Part shown: positions 33,837 to 40,822 of the stretch, one piece after another
Numbering within the stretch: the stretch's first letter is position 1
How the letters are laid out: each line of letters starts with the position of its first letter
From: Nonomuraea rubra
GTDB taxonomy: Bacteria > Actinomycetota > Actinomycetes > Streptosporangiales > Streptosporangiaceae
Length of the DNA stretch: 64,000 nt
Assembly (NCBI RefSeq): GCF_014207985.1
Contig: NZ_JACHMI010000001.1
Location: 11,143,001 to 11,207,000, forward strand
Reading direction: 5' to 3'
The notes under the pieces: generated by a model
Database searches by the model: none
Seen by the model: only the letters and a program-made list of their open reading frames with translations
Told to the model about the DNA's origin: nothing
Made by a program: the position numbers and the translations under genes

Positions 33837-35273
33837 TCAGCCGCCGAGCCCGCGCACCCAGGCGTACACGTCCAACACGCCCAGCGCCAGCGGCACCAGC
33901 GCCACGATCAGCAGCCACTCCACGATGTCGGCCGCCCGGCCCCAGAACGGCGAGAGCCGCCCGTCGGGCAGCCACACCCCCATGCCGACCACGATCATCG
34001 CGGTCCACAGCAGTCCGAGCAGCACCGCGACGGCGGCCAGGCCGCCCACCACGACGCCGATCTCCACGGCCACCGCCGCCAGCCCGCCGAACCCGACGAG
34101 CATCAGCCACATCCGCTGCCCGACGCCCTGGAACACCCGCGCCCGCATGAGCTGCGTCAGCGCGAGCACCACGGACATGATGGCGGCGATCCAGGTGCCC
34201 TCGGCCAGCAGCAGGGCGTGCGCCCCGACCCCCACCAGGCAGATCGCGACGATCATGCCGGTCGCGTACCGCTGGGCCGCGCCGGTGCGCTGGAGCACGG
34301 AGGCGCTGTCGAGGTTCTGGTTGTCGCCGCGCAGCTCCTCCGCGTTGGTCGGCATCGTCGGCAGCGGCACCCTGGCCAGGCGGAACGACAGCACGGGGAC
34401 CAGCGGCCCGAACGCCATCACGACGGCCGCCGCGACGGCCGCCACCCCGCCGGGCGACGCCCCCGCCACCATCACCACGGCCGCGCACACCGCGCCCACC
34501 ATGGAGGCGATGGCCGTGCCGAGGAAGCCCGGCACGCCGCCGGCGATCGCGGTGCCGCCGAGGGTGGCCACCAGCGCCGTGCAGGCCAGCGCGCCGAGCA
34601 CCTGCGGCGACCCCAGCGCCGACAGGCCGCCGCCCGCCGCCGGAGCCAGCAGCCCTGCCAGGAACGCGTACGGCAGCGCCGCGTGCCCGATCAGCGCGCC
34701 CGCGCCCGAGTGGCCGACCGCCCTGGACAGCGCCACGCCGACCCCGACGAGCACCAGCGCCAGCGCCCCCGCCACGATCGCGGTGACCAGCGGCGTCAGC
34801 CCGCCGAGCGCCAGCGCCGCGACCCCGGCCAGCAGCAGCCCGCAGGCCGCGCCGCCGCCCATCGCGCGCGTGTGCCTGGCCTCCCAGCTCCCCGAGCCCT
34901 CGCGCACGCCGGTGGCGACCACGTCGGCCACGTCGTCGAACCTGGCGGGCGGCAGCGCCACCTGGCGCGGCCGCAGGTAGAGGATCTCGCCGTCGAGCAC
35001 GCCGAGCTGGGCCAGGCTCTGCCCGAGGTCGAACGCCGGCCCGCCGATCCGCTGCAACGTCCAGCCGGGCGCCGCGGACGTCTCGCCGCCCAGCTCTCCC
35101 ATGGCCCGCAGCAGGCCGGGCAGCACGTGCGGCAGCGGGATGTCGGCGGGCAGCGCCAGGTCGGCCTTCCTGCGCGGCCCCACCACCGTGACATGGCAGA
35201 GCGGCGGGAGCGGCGCGGGCATCTGGTGCATTGCGCCGTTCGGCGAAGGTGGGATCTCGGCCAGCGAAGTCAC
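33837..35273 (-). CDS. eccD: EccD, type VII secretion channel component
   Basis: About 478 residues. A ubiquitin-like N-terminal domain (VTVVGPRRKADLALPADIPL, then GWTLQRIGG) precedes eleven or so membrane helices, the layout of EccD, the main membrane subunit of ESX secretons. The start is uncertain: a GTG at 35273 is preceded at exactly the leaderless distance by TATGTT, a good -10 element; ATG codons at 35231 and 35222 and a longer frame to 35330 are alternatives. It is divergent from the second EccC gene. Confidence 0.9.
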   Translation of the reverse strand: MTSLAEIPPSPNGAMHQMPAPLPPLCHVTVVGPRRKADLALPADIPLPHVLPGLLRAMGELGGETSAAPGWTLQRIGGPAFDLGQSLAQLGVLDGEILYLRPRQVALPPARFDDVADVVATGVREGSGSWEARHTRAMGGGAACGLLLAGVAALALGGLTPLVTAIVAGALALVLVGVGVALSRAVGHSGAGALIGHAALPYAFLAGLLAPAAGGGLSALGSPQVLGALACTALVATLGGTAIAGGVPGFLGTAIASMVGAVCAAVVMVAGASPGGVAAVAAAVVMAFGPLVPVLSFRLARVPLPTMPTNAEELRGDNQNLDSASVLQRTGAAQRYATGMIVAICLVGVGAHALLLAEGTWIAAIMSVVLALTQLMRARVFQGVGQRMWLMLVGFGGLAAVAVEIGVVVGGLAAVAVLLGLLWTAMIVVGMGVWLPDGRLSPFWGRAADIVEWLLIVALVPLALGVLDVYAWVRGLGG

Positions 35274-35375
35274 ATGGCCAACATAGCGAGGAAGAGTTAA
35301 CTCGGACCCCAACTCGGACGTAAGGCACATCTGGTAAGAAGGTTCTTCCGAGCGTCAGAAGGGGCCTGTCCAAGG

Positions 35376-38300
35376 GTGAGCATCGTCGTCGTACGGCGTC
35401 CCGAGCGCCGTCCCAGCCCGAAGCCGCCGCGTGGCGAGATCCTCCTGGAGTCTCCCCCGGAGATCCCCGAGGTGCAGTCGCAGGGCATGATGGCGGCCCT
35501 CACGTGGCTGCCGATGGTGGCCGGAGCGGCGGCCATGGGCCTGATGTTCACCGCCAACGGCACCAACGCCAACCCCATCATGTACGTGGCCAGCGGCCTG
35601 TTCGCCTTCTCCATGGTCGGCATGACCCTCGGCCAGATCGGCCGCCAGGCGGGCGAGCGCAAGCAGCGGCTCAACGGCGCCCGCCGCGACTACTTCCGCT
35701 ACCTGGCCCAGATCCGCAAGCGGGTCCGCAAGGCCGCCGTCCAGCAGCGCGAGGCGCTGGAGTGGAGCGGCCCGGCCCCCGACACGCTCTGGTGGACCGC
35801 GATGGGCCCGCGCCTGTGGGAGCGCCGCCCCCGCGACGAGGACTTCAGCACCGTACGCCTGGGCACCGGCACCCAGAAGCTGGCCATCCAGCTCATCCCG
35901 CCGGACTCCAAGCCCGTCGAGGACCTGGACGCCCTGACCGCGGGCGCGCTGCGCAGGTTCATCCGCACCCACTCCACGGTCTCCCAGCTCCCCGTGGCCG
36001 TGGCGCTGCACTCGTTCGCCCGGATCAAGCTGGACGGCGACCCGGCCATGGTCCGCGACCTGGTGCGGGCGATGGTGGCGCAGATGGTGACGTTCCACTC
36101 GCCGGACGACATGCGGATCATGGTCTGCGCCGGCCGGGAGTGGATGGGCCACTGGGAGTGGGTCAAGTGGCTGCCGCACGCCCTGCATCCGGAGGAGAAC
36201 GACGGCGCCGGCCAGGTCAGGCTGATGGCCGAGAACCTGGCCCAGCTCGACCGGCTGGTGGGCGGCGAGCTGAAGGAGCGGGCCCGGTTCAAGCCCGGCG
36301 CCTCGCCGGACGCGCTGCCGTACCACGTGCTCATCCTGGACCACGGGCACGTGCCGCAGGACTCGCAGCTCGGCGCGGACGCCATCGACGGCGTCACCGT
36401 CATCGACCTGTCGAACTCCTCCGGCGTCGTCGAGGAGCGCAGCACGCTGCGCCTGCGCATCAACCAGACCGGCTTCCACATGGTCAAGATCGACCACGCG
36501 GGCAAGGAGAGCACGAACCGGCTCGGCGACCCCGACGCGCTCGACTACATCAGGGCAGAGGGGCTGGCCCGCCAGCTCGCGCCGCTGCGCGCCTCCACGT
36601 CCAAGGGCGGCGAGGCCCAGGACGTGCTGTCCACCAACACCACGCTGACCGACCTGCTCGGCGTCGGCGACCCCACCCGGCTGGACACCGGCCAGACGTG
36701 GCGGCCCCGCGCCGGCCGCAACCGGCTGCGCGTCCCGATCGGCCTCGGCAGCGACGGCCGGCTGGTCGAGCTGGACATCAAGGAGTCCGCGCAGGGCGGC
36801 ATGGGCCCGCACGGCCTGGTCATCGGGGCCACCGGCTCCGGCAAGTCGGAGCTGCTGCGCACGCTCGTGCTCGGCCTGGCCGTCACGCACTCCTCCGAGA
36901 TACTCAACTTCGTGCTCGTCGACTTCAAGGGCGGCGCCACGTTCCTCGGCCTGGACGGCCTCTCGCACGTCTCCGCGGTCATCACCAACCTGGAGGACGA
37001 GCTGCCGCTGGTCGACCGCATGCACGACGCGCTGCACGGCGAGATGGTGCGCAGGCAGGAGCTGCTGCGCGCGGCCGGCAACTACGCCTCGCTGCGCGAC
37101 TACGAGCGCGCCCGCGAGCAGGGCGTCAACCTGCAGCCGATGCCCACGCTGTTCGTGGTCCTGGACGAGTTCAGCGAGCTGCTGTCGGCCAAGCCCGAGT
37201 TCATCGACCTGTTCGTGATGATCGGGCGGCTCGGCCGGTCGCTGGGCGTGCACCTGCTGCTCGCCTCCCAGCGGCTGGAGGAGGGCCGGCTGCGCGGTCT
37301 CGACACGCACCTGTCGTACCGGATCGGCCTGCGGACGTTCTCGGCCATGGAGAGCCGGGTCGTGCTGGGCGTGGCCGACGCGTACGAGCTGCCGTCCGCG
37401 CCGGGCAACGGCTACCTGAAGTTCGACACGACCGGGATGACCCGGTTCAAGGCCGCGTACGTGTCGGGGCCGTTCACGCCCGCCTCCGGGCACGTGGCCA
37501 CCGCCGACGGGACGGTGCCGATCAGGGAGGTCGTGCCGTACGGCCCCGACTTCGTGCCCGTGCCGCTCGTCGAGGAGCCGGTGGAGGCGAGTCCGCAGGA
37601 GGAGAGCAGGTCGCAGCAGAGCCTGCTCGACGTCGTCGTGGGCCGGCTGGTCGGCAACGGGCCGCCCGCGCACCGCATCTGGCTGCCGCCGCTGGCCGAG
37701 CCGCCGACGCTGGCGCAGTTGCTGCCGCCGCTGTCGATCACGCCCGAGCTGGGGCTGACGACGCCGGGCTGGCCGGGGCGCGGGCGCATGCAGGCCGTCG
37801 TGGGCATCATCGACCGGCCGTTCGAGCAGCGGCGGGACCCGTACTGGCTGGACCTGTCGGGCGCGTCCGGGCACGTCGGCGTGGCCGGCGGGCCGCAGAG
37901 CGGCAAGAGCACGGTGCTGCGCACGCTGATCGCCAGCATGGCGCTCACCCACACGCCGGCCGAGGTGCAGTTCTACTGCCTGGACTTCGGCGGCGGCGGC
38001 CTGTCGGGGCTCGACGGGCTGCCGCACGTCGGCGGCGTGGCCAGCCGGCTGGACGCCGACCGGGTCCGCCGTACGGTCGCCGAGATCGCCGGCGTGCTGC
38101 AGCAGCGCGAGCGGATGTTCACCGAGCAGGGCGTGGACTCCATGGCGACCTACCGCAGGCGGATCGCCGACGGCTCGCTCAAGGGCGACGGCTGGGGCGA
38201 CATCTTCCTCGTGGTGGACGGCTGGCTCACGATCAGGCAGGAGTTCGACGCGCTGGAGCCGGTCATCACCGACCTGGCGGCGCGCGGCCTGGGTTACGGC

Positions 38301-39359
38301 ATCCACGTGGTGGCGGCCACGAACAAGTGGTCGGAGTTCCGGCCCGGCATCAGGGACCTGTTCGGCACCAGGATCGAGCTGAAGCTGGGCGACGCGTACG
38401 AGTCCGAGATCAACAGGAAGAAGTCGCTCGCCGTGCCGGAGGGCGTGCCCGGGCGCGGCCTGACCAGGGACGGGCTGCACTTCCTGAGCGCGCTGCCGCG
38501 CATCGACGGCGTGCAGGACGCCGAGGACCTGATGACCGGCGTGCAGGGGCTCGTCACGGCCGTGCGGGACTCCTGGCAGGGACAGCCCGCCAAGAGCGTA
38601 CGGCTGCTGCCCTCGGTGCTGCCCGCCGCGTCGCTGCCCGGCCCCGAGCAGAGCGGCAGCAGGGCCAGGATCGCGATCGGCGTGGACGAGGCCACGCTCT
38701 CCCCGGTGTTCCTCGACTTCGACACCGACCCGCACTTCGTCGTGCTGGGCGACAACGAGAGCGGCAAGTCCAACCTGCTCAAGGTGATCGCGGAGAACGT
38801 GGCGGCCAGGTACGAGCCGCGCGAGGCGATGATGATCTTCATCGACTACCGGCGCTCCCTGCTGGACACGGCCGTCGGCGACAACCGCATCGGCTACGCC
38901 GCCTCCGCCAAGGCGGCGCTCGACCTCGTCCAGGACGCCCGCAACGCGCTGCTCAAGCGGCTGCCGCCGGCCGACCTCACCCCCGAGCAGCTCCGCGCCC
39001 GCGACTGGTGGAAGGGCTCCGACCTGTACATCGTGGTCGACGACTACGACCTGGTCTCCGGCTCGAACAACCCGCTGATGCCGCTGGCCGACCTGCTCCC
39101 CCAGGCCCGCGACATCGGCCTGCACCTGATCCTGTCGCGGGCGATGGGCGGCGCGGGCCGGGCCATGTTCGAGCCGCTGATCCAGCGGCTCAAGGACATG
39201 GCCAGCCCGGCCGTCATCCTGTCCGGCACCAAGGACGAGGGCTTCCTGTTCGGCAACGTCCGCGCCCAGCCGCTGCCGCCGGGACGCGGCTTCCTCGTCG
39301 ACAGGAAGTACGGCTCGCGGCTGGCGCAGACGGCGCTCTGGCCGCCATCGGAGGAGTGA
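35376..39359 (+). CDS. eccC: EccC, type VII secretion ATPase (fused EccCa-EccCb)
   Basis: A 1327-residue protein: an N-terminal cytoplasmic stretch, two helices at about residues 39-90, a DUF domain, then three FtsK/SpoIIIE ATPase domains, each with an intact Walker lysine: GATGSGKS (K490), GGPQSGKS (K844) and GDNESGKS (K1131). The Walker B motifs read LFVVLDEFSELL, IFLVVDGW and LYIVVDDYD. This is the standard fused EccC motor of actinobacterial T7SS. Start is GTG with AGAAGGGG about ten bases upstream. It is followed at 7 bp by a small ESX-like gene. Confidence 0.95.
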   Translation: MSIVVVRRPERRPSPKPPRGEILLESPPEIPEVQSQGMMAALTWLPMVAGAAAMGLMFTANGTNANPIMYVASGLFAFSMVGMTLGQIGRQAGERKQRLNGARRDYFRYLAQIRKRVRKAAVQQREALEWSGPAPDTLWWTAMGPRLWERRPRDEDFSTVRLGTGTQKLAIQLIPPDSKPVEDLDALTAGALRRFIRTHSTVSQLPVAVALHSFARIKLDGDPAMVRDLVRAMVAQMVTFHSPDDMRIMVCAGREWMGHWEWVKWLPHALHPEENDGAGQVRLMAENLAQLDRLVGGELKERARFKPGASPDALPYHVLILDHGHVPQDSQLGADAIDGVTVIDLSNSSGVVEERSTLRLRINQTGFHMVKIDHAGKESTNRLGDPDALDYIRAEGLARQLAPLRASTSKGGEAQDVLSTNTTLTDLLGVGDPTRLDTGQTWRPRAGRNRLRVPIGLGSDGRLVELDIKESAQGGMGPHGLVIGATGSGKSELLRTLVLGLAVTHSSEILNFVLVDFKGGATFLGLDGLSHVSAVITNLEDELPLVDRMHDALHGEMVRRQELLRAAGNYASLRDYERAREQGVNLQPMPTLFVVLDEFSELLSAKPEFIDLFVMIGRLGRSLGVHLLLASQRLEEGRLRGLDTHLSYRIGLRTFSAMESRVVLGVADAYELPSAPGNGYLKFDTTGMTRFKAAYVSGPFTPASGHVATADGTVPIREVVPYGPDFVPVPLVEEPVEASPQEESRSQQSLLDVVVGRLVGNGPPAHRIWLPPLAEPPTLAQLLPPLSITPELGLTTPGWPGRGRMQAVVGIIDRPFEQRRDPYWLDLSGASGHVGVAGGPQSGKSTVLRTLIASMALTHTPAEVQFYCLDFGGGGLSGLDGLPHVGGVASRLDADRVRRTVAEIAGVLQQRERMFTEQGVDSMATYRRRIADGSLKGDGWGDIFLVVDGWLTIRQEFDALEPVITDLAARGLGYGIHVVAATNKWSEFRPGIRDLFGTRIELKLGDAYESEINRKKSLAVPEGVPGRGLTRDGLHFLSALPRIDGVQDAEDLMTGVQGLVTAVRDSWQGQPAKSVRLLPSVLPAASLPGPEQSGSRARIAIGVDEATLSPVFLDFDTDPHFVVLGDNESGKSNLLKVIAENVAARYEPREAMMIFIDYRRSLLDTAVGDNRIGYAASAKAALDLVQDARNALLKRLPPADLTPEQLRARDWWKGSDLYIVVDDYDLVSGSNNPLMPLADLLPQARDIGLHLILSRAMGGAGRAMFEPLIQRLKDMASPAVILSGTKDEGFLFGNVRAQPLPPGRGFLVDRKYGSRLAQTALWPPSEE

Positions 39360-39366
39360 AAGGATC

Positions 39367-39651
39367 ATGGCAGGTCTCGACATCCACTTCGACGCGCTCG
39401 ACGACTGCCGCACCGCGAGCAGGACGCTGACGGGCAGGTTCGGCGGCCTGGCCGACGACTACCCCGCCGCCCGGCCCGACTCGACGATCTTCGGCCGGGT
39501 GGGCGGCGCGTCCGCGCTGGCCGATGCCGTACGCGAGGTGGAGACCACCTGCGACAGCGAGTTCGGCAAGGCCAAGAGCCTGCTGGAGAGCGTCGAACGG
39601 GCACTCGACCTGGTGCAGAGCAACGTACGGAGGGCGAACGACCCGTCATGA
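39367..39651 (+). CDS. Small ESX-superfamily protein paired with WXG-transglycosylase
   Basis: A 94-residue helical protein with a region GGLADDYPAARPDSTIFGRVGG between two helices and a C-terminal helix VERALDLVQSNVRRAN. It has no W-x-G, but size and context fit the partner half of an ESX heterodimer. Its ribosome binding site (GGAGGAGTGAAAGG) overlaps the eccC stop, and its own stop overlaps the next start as ATGA. It probably pairs with the WXG domain of the downstream transglycosylase. Confidence 0.72.
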   Translation: MAGLDIHFDALDDCRTASRTLTGRFGGLADDYPAARPDSTIFGRVGGASALADAVREVETTCDSEFGKAKSLLESVERALDLVQSNVRRANDPS

Positions 39652-40727
39652 GCGCCCGCGAAGGCCTCCGCGAGCTGCCCAACGGCAACACCCTCGCCGA
39701 CCTGGCCGACGAGGTCAGCGGCAGCCCGTCGTCGATCCGCGGCATCGCCACCCGCTGGCGGACCGCCGCGAGCCAGGTGAGCACCAGCACCGGCACGCTG
39801 GGCGGCGCCGTCACGACCGTGGACCTGGCCTGGGAGGGCGAGTCGGCCGACGCCTTCGTCGGCTACATGTCGAAGTACGGCAAGGCAGGGCAGGACCTGC
39901 ACGACGCCCTCGTCGGCTGTGCGGGAAAGCTGGAGAAGGCCGCCGACGCCCTGGAGTCGTCCGAGCGGATCGTGGACGGCATCTGCGACCGGCTGCTCAC
40001 CCGGGTGGACACGTACAAGCAGAACAACCCGGACGCCGAGCAGGAGGAGCTCGACGAGCGGATCGGCGGGTGGGTCAACGACGAGATCGCCAACGCGCGC
40101 CCGGCGGTGCAGGACGCCAGGGACGCGGTCAACGACGCCAAGGACGCGCTCGGCACCCTGCTGAGCGAGCGGGAGACCACGTTCCGGCAGATCGGGCTGG
40201 CCGGGGAGGAACGGTTCACGCCGGACTCCGGGCACCGCTTCGACTGGCGGCGCACGGAGAGCTACACGGCGCAGACCGCCGCGAACGGCGGGACGGGCGG
40301 CAGCCCCGTCATCGGCGGGCCCGGCGGCTACGGCGCCAGCGGCCTGCCGCCCGCCGGCGGCGGCCCGGCCCCGTCCGGGCGGGTCAAGGAGTGGATCGAC
40401 CAGGCCATCGCCATCCTTCAGGAGCACGGTTACCCGGCAGACAAGATGAACCCCAGCGACATCTGGATGATCATCCAGCACGAGTCGGGCGGCAACCCGA
40501 ACGCGATCAATCTCTGGGACTCCAACGCCGCCGCCGGGCACCCCTCCAAGGGGCTGATGCAGACCATCGACCCGACGTTCGACGCCTACTCGCTCGGCGG
40601 GAGCATCTACGACCCGGTGTCCAACATCGTGGCCGGCGTCCGGTACGCGATCGAACGCTACGGCAGCGTGTCCGCCGTACCCGGGGTCGTGGGCATGAAG
40701 ACGGGCGCCGGCTACAGCGGCTACTGA
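39648..40727 (+). CDS. WXG100-lytic transglycosylase fusion, predicted T7SS substrate
   Basis: A 359-residue protein. Residues 20-110 form a WXG100 hairpin with W62-E63-G64. A charged helical linker and a Gly/Pro spacer follow. Residues about 250-359 form an SLT (soluble lytic transglycosylase) domain with MIIQHESGGNPNAIN, whose E279 is the expected catalytic acid, and GLMQTIDPTF. It should be exported by the T7SS and cleave glycan strands. It is translationally coupled to its small partner. Such a fusion explains how a T7SS without other hydrolases can pass the cell wall. Confidence 0.9.
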   Translation: MSAREGLRELPNGNTLADLADEVSGSPSSIRGIATRWRTAASQVSTSTGTLGGAVTTVDLAWEGESADAFVGYMSKYGKAGQDLHDALVGCAGKLEKAADALESSERIVDGICDRLLTRVDTYKQNNPDAEQEELDERIGGWVNDEIANARPAVQDARDAVNDAKDALGTLLSERETTFRQIGLAGEERFTPDSGHRFDWRRTESYTAQTAANGGTGGSPVIGGPGGYGASGLPPAGGGPAPSGRVKEWIDQAIAILQEHGYPADKMNPSDIWMIIQHESGGNPNAINLWDSNAAAGHPSKGLMQTIDPTFDAYSLGGSIYDPVSNIVAGVRYAIERYGSVSAVPGVVGMKTGAGYSGY

Positions 40728-40730
40728 TCC

Positions 40731-40760
40731 GTCCCGCGCCGTGACGTCACGGCGCGGGAC
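40731..40760. terminator. Perfect 30-bp palindrome after transglycosylase gene
   Basis: Two 15-bp arms, GTCCCGCGCCGTGAC (40731-40745) and its exact reverse complement (40746-40760), meet with no spacer, three bases after the transglycosylase stop. In RNA this would form a very stable GC hairpin. The pseudokinase gene converges from the right, so it may end transcription from both directions, or serve as a protein-binding palindrome. No U-tract follows. Confidence 0.6.
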
Positions 40761-40822
40761 GCCCGGCTCGGCCGCGGTTGCGCTACGGCGCGGGAGGCCC
40801 GGGTCAGCCGCAGTTGCCCCAC
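40751..40822. repeat. Imperfect tandem 36-bp direct repeat at pseudokinase 3' end
   Basis: The segment 40751-40786 is repeated at 40787-40822 with about six mismatches; both copies start GGCGCGGGA. The second copy includes the last codons and stop of the pseudokinase gene, so the first copy looks like a duplicated 3' end. It also contains the right arm of the 30-bp palindrome. Confidence 0.7.

Noticed and set aside
35355..39413. A 1352-codon open frame on the strand opposite eccC, and a 1619-codon one opposite the FHA-FtsK gene
   Set aside because: Both mirror the codon periodicity of the sense gene, are rich in Arg/Gly/His/Gln without domains, and have no ribosome binding site. They are a GC-bias effect.
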